26,155 nt of DNA, from assembly GCA_902766875.1 (NCBI GenBank), contig CACXFI010000040.1, forward strand, positions 1-26,155, written 5' to 3'. The notes below the pieces were generated by a model. It made no database searches, was not told where the DNA came from, and was given only the letters and a program-made list of their open reading frames with translations. Both the position numbers and the translations under genes were made by a program. The DNA is from an uncultured Erysipelotrichaceae bacterium (GTDB taxonomy: Bacteria > Bacillota_I > Bacilli_A > RF39 > UBA660). The first letter of the stretch is position 1; every line of letters starts with the position of its first letter. Below are positions 1-6,515 of the stretch, in pieces.

Positions 1-702
1 TGGTTTTACTATTTTACTTACATCTACTAAAGCTTTTACTGTAGCTACTTTTTCTAATGTATGTTCTGCACCTTTAATTATTACTTCTGTTTGATCTAGT
101 TTTACGGAAGCTATTGATAATCTACTATCTAATTTATCTAGATTTATGACATCTTGTGATAATTCTATTTTTTTAGATACTTTTTGATAAATATTAACAT
201 TAACAGTTGATGGATCTAATTTGTATGAAACACTTTTGATTGGGCTTTCATAACTTAAATTAATTTTATGAGTTCCTTCTTTTAAATTAGACAAATCTGC
301 TCCTACTTTACCAGTAGATAATTGTTTTGCTAGATATAGATCTACTCTTCTTCCTATTAATGTTACATCTACTGTTTCTGGTAGTCCTTCTATAACATAA
401 GCTTCTGCATTATATGTTACTTCTACTTTTTGGTCATACAACACAGCAGCTGAAGAATCTATTAAAACATTAGATTCATTATCTACATAGAAGAAAGCTG
501 CTATAGCTAGTAATAATGAAATGAATATTAAAGTACTTCTTTTTGTTATCCATCTTTCAAATCTACCAGCTCTACCTCCTGTTTTATCACCTATAAATAG
601 AATAAATTTTGTTATTGGGACAACAATTCGTTTATCTATCCATTTATATATAGCTCTAAAGATAGCTACTATTGATAATAACAATCCTCTAATTAATTTC
701 AT
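1..702 (-). CDS. cdaR: CdaR (YbbR-domain) regulator of diadenylate cyclase, partial
   Basis: Partial: 234 codons are present and the 3' end runs off the left edge. The ATG at 702 overlaps the end of cdaA by 14 bases and has a GTGGTGAT ribosome site just upstream. Residues 1-55 form a basic, partly hydrophobic N-terminal region, followed by a single membrane segment at about 56-72 (LIFISLLLAIAAFF). An extracytoplasmic YbbR-type repeat follows (about 80-175), with the recurring pattern of VEVTYNAEAYVIEGLP, then VDVTLIGRR, then VNVNIY. A second repeat begins near 178. CdaR proteins are membrane-anchored partners of CdaA and modulate c-di-AMP synthesis. The overlap with cdaA is the classic arrangement, and glmM is the usual next gene, here outside the window. 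The family call rests on the repeat pattern plus context. Confidence 0.9.
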   Translation of the reverse strand, partial: MKLIRGLLLSIVAIFRAIYKWIDKRIVVPITKFILFIGDKTGGRAGRFERWITKRSTLIFISLLLAIAAFFYVDNESNVLIDSSAAVLYDQKVEVTYNAEAYVIEGLPETVDVTLIGRRVDLYLAKQLSTGKVGADLSNLKEGTHKINLSYESPIKSVSYKLDPSTVNVNIYQKVSKKIELSQDVINLDKLDSRLSIASVKLDQTEVIIKGAEHTLEKVATVKALVDVSKIVKP

Positions 703-1528
703 TGTTATCACCACTTTCGTTTTCTTCTTCATCTTCAAATTCATCATCTAATAAGAATTCTTTTTTAGGCTGTAATTCTTCTACTAACATAAGTCTAGCA
801 TCATCTATAGATAAATTGTGATTTAACACTCCGTTTACTGCTATAGAAATTCTACCTGTTTCTTCACTAACTACTATTACGATAGCATCAGTTTCTTCAC
901 TTAGGCCGAGAGCTGCTCTATGTCTTGTCCCTAGTTTTTTATTTATTTTTCCATTTAAACTAATTGGGAATACAGCACCGGCACTAGCTACTTTATTTCC
1001 TTGAATTACTATTCCACCATCATGTAGAGGATTTCTTGGGAAAAATATTGATATAAGTAATTCTGATGAAATATCAGCATATATTTTTTTACTTTTTTCT
1101 ATATACTCACTTAGACTTACATCTCTTTCAATAGCTATAATAGCTCCAATACGAGATTTTCTTAAGTATTCAATAGCAAGCATTATTTCATAAACCATTC
1201 TTTCTCTTTCATCCATAGTTAATAATTTATGCCTAGTAAGTATTTGCTTTCTACCTAAATTTTCTAAAATACTTCTAATTTCTGGTTGAAATATGATTAT
1301 TAGAGCTAATGGTCCCCACATTATGACATATTCAAGTAATAATCCTACTGTTGTTAAATTAAGCCAATCACTTAATAGTTTTATAGCAACTAGTATTATT
1401 ATTCCTTTAAATATTAAAACCATTTTTATATTATTTTTTAAATTTTTTAATACAACATATATTAACATCCATACTAACGATATATCAATAATTGTCTCTA
1501 TATCAGTTATTAATTTGGTAAAAGTCAT
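689..1528 (-). CDS. cdaA: Diadenylate cyclase CdaA (membrane-bound c-di-AMP synthase)
   Basis: 279 aa, the usual length for CdaA/DacA. Three hydrophobic segments lie at about 10-32, 36-56 and 60-80. The cytoplasmic DAC domain follows (about 95-245), which condenses two ATP into cyclic di-AMP, a second messenger for potassium and cell-wall homeostasis. The substrate-binding motifs are visible: the DGA-type motif at 170-172, here DGG within NPLHDGGIVI, and the GTRHRAA motif with R202-H203-R204. The family motif is normally DGA, so the Ala to Gly change is a mild oddity. The C-terminal tail after about 250 is strongly acidic (DDEFEDEEEN). The ATG at 1528 is preceded by AGAAGGGAT. The gene overlaps cdaR and has its own predicted promoter. 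Confidence 0.96.
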   Translation of the reverse strand: MTFTKLITDIETIIDISLVWMLIYVVLKNLKNNIKMVLIFKGIIILVAIKLLSDWLNLTTVGLLLEYVIMWGPLALIIIFQPEIRSILENLGRKQILTRHKLLTMDERERMVYEIMLAIEYLRKSRIGAIIAIERDVSLSEYIEKSKKIYADISSELLISIFFPRNPLHDGGIVIQGNKVASAGAVFPISLNGKINKKLGTRHRAALGLSEETDAIVIVVSEETGRISIAVNGVLNHNLSIDDARLMLVEELQPKKEFLLDDEFEDEEENESGDNNEIN

Positions 1529-1557
1529 CCTATCCCTTCTCTCTCTATTGTATTTTA

Positions 1558-1586
1558 ATTATATCATAGTACTAAAAAAAATAAAA
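1558..1586 (-). promoter_or_regulatory. Predicted sigma-A promoter of cdaA with extended -10
   Basis: On the minus strand TATAAT (1563-1558) is preceded by TGA, giving the extended -10 TGATATAAT. A weak -35 (TTTTAT, 1586-1581) sits 17 bases upstream and falls inside the stem of the preceding terminator. The distance to the cdaA ATG at 1528 leaves a short leader containing AGAAGGGAT. Confidence 0.55.
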
Positions 1587-1606
1587 CTAATTTTTCGTTT
1601 TATTTT
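1574..1606 (-). terminator. AT-rich hairpin terminator after the pilin-like operon
   Basis: In minus-strand order the 10-base arms AAAATAAAAC and GTTTTATTTT surround a 9-base loop and run into further U residues (1577-1574). GC content is low, so the stem is weak, but position (after the last pilin-like gene, before the cdaA promoter) and the U tract fit an intrinsic terminator. Confidence 0.5.
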
Positions 1607-1690
1607 TTATTTTATATTACTTATAAATTAATTATTTATATAAATTATTATATGTTATGTGTTTAATATGTTAACAAATGTTGTAAAGTA

Positions 1691-2170
1691 TTATCCAGTA
1701 TAAGGTATTACTAAGTTAAGACCATAATCTTTATCAGAGTATTGAGATTTAGCAATTACTTTTATAAATAACATCTTATTAGTTGTATCAATTTTTGTGT
1801 TTGTAGTATCTAGGTTTATAGTTAAACTTTCATCAAATTGTTTATTGTAATCGCCATATGTATACGCTGTTTTAGTGATTTTTAAAATTTTTGTAGTTCC
1901 ATTTGATAGTATTATTGTATATTTTAACTCATTGTCTTCCTTGGTATTTTCATGAACTTCTTTGACACCATATTTGCTGACATCATCCATTACTTCTTTG
2001 GTCATTAAAGATTTATCAACGTTAAATTGTATTTGTTTATCTAAATCTTGTTGTCTTTCTTTTAAATTTATAGTTATTTCAGCTAGAAAGAAAGCTACTC
2101 CCATGGCAATTACAAAAGATACAATTATTTCTACTAGTAAATATCCTTTATTATTTAATTTTTTTATCAT
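1691..2170 (-). CDS. Type IV prepilin-like protein (minor pseudopilin)
   Basis: 159 aa. The N-terminus has a class III prepilin signal: a short basic leader (MIKKLNNKG), then Y-L-L-V-E with the conserved Glu at +5, followed by a hydrophobic helix at about 10-30 (IIVSFVIAMGVAFFLAEI). A prepilin peptidase would cleave after the Gly at position 9. The remainder (31-159) is a polar globular domain with no recognised fold and no cysteines. Minor pilins with this layout are components of type IV pili or the competence pseudopilus. It is the third gene of a tightly packed operon (17 bases after the stop of the previous gene, ribosome site GGAGTGAT) and is followed by a hairpin terminator. The specific pilin class cannot be assigned. 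Confidence 0.8.
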   Translation of the reverse strand: MIKKLNNKGYLLVEIIVSFVIAMGVAFFLAEITINLKERQQDLDKQIQFNVDKSLMTKEVMDDVSKYGVKEVHENTKEDNELKYTIILSNGTTKILKITKTAYTYGDYNKQFDESLTINLDTTNTKIDTTNKMLFIKVIAKSQYSDKDYGLNLVIPYTG

Positions 2171-2187
2171 AATATCACTCCATTATA

Positions 2188-3069
2188 TTAGCTTTCTGTT
2201 ATTGAGAATTTACCTATGTCTATGTTTGTTGCTTCTCTACCATCAGCCACATACCCAAAATTAAAGTTAAGGTAATAGGTTCCATCATTTTCTGCTGTAA
2301 ACTCTATATTAACAGTGTTTTCTGTGGTAGTAGTGTTTGGTAAGTGTCCTGATTTTGATTGATATACTAGAGAACTACTATTATTTGTATCATATGGTTT
2401 GTTTGTTAATATTTGATATGCTATACCTCCTTCGTTTGAATCTAACATTTGGTATTGTGCATTAATTTTATATTTAAAACTTATTGTATATTTCTTGTCT
2501 TTTTCTAAACTAATTGGATAATATATACTTTCCCAATTGGCACCACCTACGAATTCTATTTTATTCATATTTGTATTTGAATTATATGTTATGTTGAATG
2601 TCCCAGCTGGATTAATATATTTCCAGTAATTTTGTTGTCCTTCTTGCATATCTTGTTTAATATTATTTACACTATCGTTAGTGTAATATTTGGTTACTAT
2701 TATACTAGTTACGGCACTACAATCAGTAGAAGTTACTTTTTGACCATTATTTTTATATAGAACTATATTATTGCCATCAAAATTATTTCCAGCATAAAAG
2801 AAATATTCATTAGGAGTTGTAGAGGTACCACAAAAAACATTGGCATAATATTTACCTCTTTTAGTTATCATAGAAAAATCATTTTCTTGTGGTGATCCTA
2901 TAACCACTTCATTTATAGGAAATAATTTATTTTCTATTTTTTCACTGATAGTTATGCTTCTATTATTTTGGCTTCTCATTACTGATAATACTGATAGTAA
3001 GATTATTAAAAATAATATTAAGAAACCATAAATAGTAGCAGTTATAGCAAACCCTTTGTTATTTTTCAT
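2188..3069 (-). CDS. Prepilin-like membrane-anchored protein with carbohydrate-binding-like C-terminal domain
   Basis: 293 aa. The N-terminus MKNNKGFAITATIYGF resembles a prepilin leader (basic stretch, Gly-Phe, then a long hydrophobic helix at about 8-30), but the Glu at +5 of ordinary pilins is absent. A polar region with two cysteines in the 90-120 interval follows. The C-terminal half (about 145-293) is beta-rich, with the phrases GGANWESIYYPISLEKDKKY and TISFKYKI and later DGTYYLNFNFGY, the pattern of galactose-binding-like or CBM4/9-type jelly-roll domains. This suggests a surface-exposed minor pilin or adhesin tip that could bind glycans; this is inference. The start lies 2 bases from the upstream stop, with AGAGGTGTAATT as ribosome site, so it is translationally coupled to the first pilin gene. 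Confidence 0.65.
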   Translation of the reverse strand: MKNNKGFAITATIYGFLILFLIILLSVLSVMRSQNNRSITISEKIENKLFPINEVVIGSPQENDFSMITKRGKYYANVFCGTSTTPNEYFFYAGNNFDGNNIVLYKNNGQKVTSTDCSAVTSIIVTKYYTNDSVNNIKQDMQEGQQNYWKYINPAGTFNITYNSNTNMNKIEFVGGANWESIYYPISLEKDKKYTISFKYKINAQYQMLDSNEGGIAYQILTNKPYDTNNSSSLVYQSKSGHLPNTTTTENTVNIEFTAENDGTYYLNFNFGYVADGREATNIDIGKFSITES

Positions 3070-3071
3070 AA

Positions 3072-3578
3072 TTACACCTCTATACTATAGTAATAGTATA
3101 CTTTTTTATTTGGATCATTAGGTGATGCAACTTCTCTTTCTACTATTAATATATATTTGTCATTTTCACTATCACTTACATTTTTTTTAACATAATTTTC
3201 TAAGTAATTTTTAAAAGTTCTTCTTGTAACATTATTTATTAAATCATTAACTGATGTAGTTTTCGATTTAATAAATCTAACATCTTTAACATTATATTTG
3301 CTAATAATTTCCTTTATTGGGTTTGTGTTAAATGTTTTACTACCATATGGTGTGGCACTTGTTGCTGTACTTATATAGTCGTCAATTTTATTATCCATTA
3401 TATAGTCATAGATATATCCGGTAGCATAAATAGTGTCTACATCATAGTAGTTTTCTCTTTCTTTATAAGCATTTATAGTTTTAATTGATGAAGAATACAT
3501 AAGCATCATTACTGTGGCCGCTAATGTTGCTACTACTGTTACTTCTGCTAACATAAAACCCTTTTTATTTAATTTCAT
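3072..3578 (-). CDS. Type IV prepilin-like protein, first gene of the pilin operon
   Basis: 168 aa from the ATG at 3578, chosen because AAGGTGATT precedes it and because it places the basic prepilin leader MKLNKKG at the very N-terminus. An open frame reaches further upstream to 3728, but that extension crosses the divergent promoters and the start of the pilus ATPase gene. After the Gly comes F-M-L-A-E with Glu at +5, then a hydrophobic helix (VTVVATLAATVMMLMYSS). The remaining 130 residues are polar, mostly helical in appearance, and end YYYYSIEV. Like its two downstream partners it carries a prepilin-type N-terminus and a unique C-terminal domain, so it is best called a minor pilin or pseudopilin. 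It is divergent from the PilB-like ATPase at 3679. Confidence 0.82.
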   Translation of the reverse strand: MKLNKKGFMLAEVTVVATLAATVMMLMYSSSIKTINAYKERENYYDVDTIYATGYIYDYIMDNKIDDYISTATSATPYGSKTFNTNPIKEIISKYNVKDVRFIKSKTTSVNDLINNVTRRTFKNYLENYVKKNVSDSENDKYILIVEREVASPNDPNKKVYYYYSIEV

Positions 3579-3595
3579 TTTAATCACCTTTGTAC

Positions 3596-3624
3596 TTGAT
3601 ATTATCTTAAATATATTATATAAT
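3596..3624 (+). promoter_or_regulatory. Predicted strong promoter of the PilB-like ATPase gene
   Basis: TTGATA (3596-3601), a 17-base spacer, and the consensus -10 TATAAT (3619-3624). The coding start at 3679 has GAGAGGG just upstream. The -10 is half of the palindrome ATTATATAAT (3615-3624), whose other half reads TATAAT on the minus strand. Confidence 0.7.
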
Positions 3625-3643
3625 ATTCTTAGAATAAAATCTA
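3615..3643 (-). promoter_or_regulatory. Predicted divergent promoter of the three-gene pilin operon
   Basis: On the minus strand TATAAT lies at 3620-3615 with a weaker -35, TAGATT, at 3643-3638 and a 17-base spacer. It overlaps the forward promoter, sharing two bases of the -10. Transcription would start just upstream of the AAGGTGATT ribosome site of the pilin gene at 3578. Confidence 0.5.
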
Positions 3644-3678
3644 GTAGTTTTATCAAAAAGAAGAAAAGAGAGGGTATT

Positions 3679-5109
3679 ATGAATAACAATATGGATAATA
3701 ATGCAAATAATTTAGTTAATAATTCCATGAATAGCCAAAATAATACTGGGTATAATCAAGTTAATTATAATACCAACTATTATAATAATGCTATACAAAA
3801 TAATAATCAAACTATTTCGAATAATCAATCTTATCAAAACAATCAAAATTATGGTAATTATTATAATAATCAATATCAAGATTTGATTAATATAGATTTT
3901 GCTAATACTCCTATAGTTGAGGCTGCTAATACTATTCTTCTTACAGCTTCTTCTAAAAGTGCTAGTGATATTCATTTTGATCCTGCTACTGATTGTTTAA
4001 AAGTTAGATTTAGGATAGATGGAGTTTTGGAAACTTATCTTCATGTTCCTAATATATATAAACAAAATCTTACTACTAGGCTTAAAATAATGTCTGGTAT
4101 GAATATAACTGAAACTAGGTTACCACAAGATGGGGCTATTAAAACTACTATTGGCAATACTAATTTGGATATGCGTGTATCTGCTCTACCTACTAAAAAA
4201 GGTGAAAAGATAGTTATAAGAATATTAGATTATTCCAAGAATATTAAAGGTATTGAACATTTATATTTTAGTAAACTTAATTTTGCTAAAATTAATAAGA
4301 TGCTTAGTGTTCCTAATGGTATTATTTTAGTTACTGGAGCTACTGGTAGTGGTAAATCTACTACTGTATATTCTTTTTTGCAAAAACTTAATACTCCTGA
4401 CACTAATATTATTACTGTTGAAGATCCGGTTGAAATGGAAATGGAAGGATTAAATCAGGTACAAGTTAATAGTGAAATTGGATTAGATTTTGCTACAGTT
4501 TTAAGAAGTATATTGAGACAAGACCCTAATATTATTATGATTGGTGAGATAAGAGATAGTGAAACTGCTCAAATAGCTGTTAGAGCTTCTATTACTGGTC
4601 ATATGGTTGTCTCTACTATCCATACTAATAATTCTTTAAATACTATTGAAAGATTATTGGATATGGATGTCGAAAGATATCTTTTAGCTAGTTCTTTAGA
4701 AGGAATAGTATCTCAGAAGTTAGCTCGTAAATTATGTGATAAATGTAAGAGATTTAGACCTACCACACAATTTGAAAAAACTATCTTTAAGAACTTTTTG
4801 AATATGGATGTAAATCAAATATATGAACCTGTTGGTTGTCCTGAATGTAACCGTGGTTATAAGGGGCGTATTGCTATTCAAGAAGTATTAGATATTAGTC
4901 AAGATATTAGAGATGCTATAAGCCAAGGGCTAAGAAAAGATGAGTTAAGAAAGCTAGTATATTCTAGAGATGTTGTGTCAATGTTTCAAGATGGCTTATA
5001 TAAGATAGTGGCTGGTTTTACTACATTAGATGAAATATTGAAATTAGTAGAATTAGATGATGAGGTTTCTGATAATAAAGAAATAACTGATATGATTACA
5101 AAAAGATAA
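3679..5109 (+). CDS. pilB: Type IV pilus assembly ATPase (PilB/GspE/ComGA family) with Asn-rich N-terminus
   Basis: 476 aa from the ATG at 3679, preceded by GAGAGGG; a longer open frame to 3514 would read through the promoter region and the opposing pilin gene. The first 70 residues are low-complexity, with 29 Asn plus many Gln and Tyr, in place of the usual T2SSE N-terminal domain. The conserved ATPase begins near residue 75: SASDIHFDP and RFRIDGVLE (N2 domain), Walker A GATGSGKST (220-228), the Asp box ITVEDPVE, Walker B IIMIGEIRDSETA, and the His box STIHTN. A zinc tetracysteine follows (C353, C356, C387, C390) and GRIAIQEV at the end. This hexameric ATPase drives pilus extension or pseudopilus assembly. 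Neither the platform protein PilC nor the prepilin peptidase PilD lies in the window. Confidence 0.93.
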   Translation: MNNNMDNNANNLVNNSMNSQNNTGYNQVNYNTNYYNNAIQNNNQTISNNQSYQNNQNYGNYYNNQYQDLINIDFANTPIVEAANTILLTASSKSASDIHFDPATDCLKVRFRIDGVLETYLHVPNIYKQNLTTRLKIMSGMNITETRLPQDGAIKTTIGNTNLDMRVSALPTKKGEKIVIRILDYSKNIKGIEHLYFSKLNFAKINKMLSVPNGIILVTGATGSGKSTTVYSFLQKLNTPDTNIITVEDPVEMEMEGLNQVQVNSEIGLDFATVLRSILRQDPNIIMIGEIRDSETAQIAVRASITGHMVVSTIHTNNSLNTIERLLDMDVERYLLASSLEGIVSQKLARKLCDKCKRFRPTTQFEKTIFKNFLNMDVNQIYEPVGCPECNRGYKGRIAIQEVLDISQDIRDAISQGLRKDELRKLVYSRDVVSMFQDGLYKIVAGFTTLDEILKLVELDDEVSDNKEITDMITKR

Positions 5110-5117
5110 TTAATTGT

Positions 5118-5149
5118 AAAAATATTTACTTAAAATAGTAAATATTTTT
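5118..5149 (+). terminator. Hairpin after the PilB-like gene
   Basis: A perfect 13-base stem: AAAAATATTTACT (5118-5130), a 6-base loop, and AGTAAATATTTTT (5137-5149), beginning 8 bases after the stop codon. The U-rich 3' arm is followed by ATATT rather than a clean U tract, so termination efficiency is uncertain. Confidence 0.55.
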
Positions 5150-5155
5150 ATATTA

Positions 5156-5184
5156 TTAATGTCTTTTTATTTTTTACATAAAAT
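5156..5184 (+). promoter_or_regulatory. Possible promoter of the flippase gene
   Basis: TTAATG (5156-5161), a 17-base spacer, then TAAAAT (5179-5184), 16 bases before the ATG at 5201. Plausible given the hairpin just upstream, but such AT-rich matches also arise by chance. Confidence 0.35.
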
Positions 5185-5200
5185 TATATAGGTGAAGATA

Positions 5201-6508
5201 ATGAGAAGTAATTTTATTAAATCAACTATTATTCTTGTTATTGGGGGATCTATTTCTAAAATATTAGGAATGGTTATTAAGATAGCTCTTACTAGAAATA
5301 TTGGAGAAAATGGTATAGGATTATATATGTTAATTCTTCCTACTTTTAATTTATTTATAACTTTATGTACTATGGGTATGCCTATATCTATATCTAAATT
5401 AGTTAGTGAAAGAAAAATAAATAGTAAGAGGCTTATTTTATCTTTGATACCTATATCTTTGTTATTTAATTTATTTTTAATTATTATGTTATTTATAATT
5501 AGTCCCTATATTTCAAACTATTTACTTAGTAATAAGGATACTTATTATCCTCTTATGGCTATAGGGCTTACTCTTCCTTTTATATGTATATCTAGTATTA
5601 TTAAGGGATATTTTTTTGGGAAAGAAAGAATGTTTCCTCACAGTTTGGCCACTATTATAGAACAGATAGTTAGACTTTTATTAATTATGTATATGATACC
5701 TAAATTAATGATATATAAAATTAATATAGTTATTACTTTCGTTGTGCTAATAAATATATTGAGTGAATTTTCATCTATTATATGTTTATTATTTTTTTTA
5801 CCTAAGGGTAATAAAATTACTATAAATGATTTTAAATATAATAAACAGAATTTAAAAGATACTTTAGATATTAGTATACCTACTACGGGAAGTAGATTAA
5901 TAGGTTCTTTTACTTATTTTTTGGAACCTATTATTCTTACATATATACTTCTTAAGGTTGGCTATAATAATAGTTATATTACATTAGAGTATGGAATTAT
6001 TAATGGATATGTATATCCCCTACTTCTTCTTCCTTCTTTTTTTACTTTGGCAATATCTAATGCTATTCTGCCTATTATATCTAATTATTATAGTTTAAAG
6101 AAATATAATATGATTAGAAAAAAAATCAAGCAGGCAATTCTTTTATCCTTATCTATAGGTATTCCTATTACTTTAATATTTATTATTATTCCTGATATTC
6201 CTTTAAAATTTATATATAATACTTCATCAGGTATTAATTATATTAGATACTTAGCTCCTATATTTTTATTATATTATATTCAAGCACCATTAACTGCTAC
6301 TATGCAAGGTATGGGATTTGCTAAGAGAGCTATGTATGGAACTTTTGTTGGATCTATTATTAGAATATTAGTCTTGGGAATTGTTAGTTATTTTAGGGTT
6401 GGTATGTTAGGACTATTATTATCTACTATTATTAATATGATTTATGTAACACTTCATCATTTATGTTATATAAATAAATATTTAAAAACAGTTACCTATT
6501 TTGAGTAA
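5201..6508 (+). CDS. MurJ/SpoVB-type lipid-linked oligosaccharide flippase (MATE-like/MVF superfamily)
   Basis: 435 aa from the ATG at 5201; the frame opens at a GTG at 5192, but that GTG is part of the ribosome site AGGTGAAG, so the ATG is preferred. The protein is almost entirely hydrophobic with about 12-14 predicted membrane segments. It starts with the family-typical phrase GGSISKILGMVIKIALTRNI, followed by GIGLYMLILPTFNLF, and has the internal PHSLATIIEQIVRLLL motif shared by SpoVB, YtgP and MurJ. Such proteins flip lipid II or related undecaprenyl-linked intermediates across the membrane. SpoVB is sporulation-specific in Bacillus, but no sporulation genes are seen here, so a general wall-synthesis role is more likely (inference). 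The stop lies inside a bidirectional terminator and overlaps the convergent gene by 17 bases. Confidence 0.88.
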   Translation: MRSNFIKSTIILVIGGSISKILGMVIKIALTRNIGENGIGLYMLILPTFNLFITLCTMGMPISISKLVSERKINSKRLILSLIPISLLFNLFLIIMLFIISPYISNYLLSNKDTYYPLMAIGLTLPFICISSIIKGYFFGKERMFPHSLATIIEQIVRLLLIMYMIPKLMIYKINIVITFVVLINILSEFSSIICLLFFLPKGNKITINDFKYNKQNLKDTLDISIPTTGSRLIGSFTYFLEPIILTYILLKVGYNNSYITLEYGIINGYVYPLLLLPSFFTLAISNAILPIISNYYSLKKYNMIRKKIKQAILLSLSIGIPITLIFIIIPDIPLKFIYNTSSGINYIRYLAPIFLLYYIQAPLTATMQGMGFAKRAMYGTFVGSIIRILVLGIVSYFRVGMLGLLLSTIINMIYVTLHHLCYINKYLKTVTYFE

Positions 6509-6515
6509 CTGTTTT
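6485..6515. terminator. Bidirectional terminator shared by two convergent genes
   Basis: A perfect 11-base stem, AAAACAGTTAC (6485-6495) and GTAACTGTTTT (6505-6515), with a 9-base loop. Both stop codons sit inside it (plus-strand TAA at 6506-6508, minus-strand TAA at 6494-6492). On the minus strand the stem ends in U5, AAAU; on the plus strand it ends in GUUUUAAUU. Confidence 0.8.

Noticed and set aside
521..751. 76-aa plus-strand open frame rich in hydrophobic residues
   Set aside because: It is antisense to cdaR and the end of cdaA, which have clear family motifs; no ribosome site.
3514..3678. Upstream extension of the pilus ATPase frame (extra 55 residues)
   Set aside because: It crosses the divergent promoter and the pilin gene on the other strand; the ATG at 3679 has a proper ribosome site and follows a consensus promoter.
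3579..3728. Upstream extension of the first pilin gene (extra 50 residues)
   Set aside because: It would put a hydrophobic segment before the prepilin leader and overlaps the pilus ATPase gene; the ATG at 3578 has AAGGTGATT.
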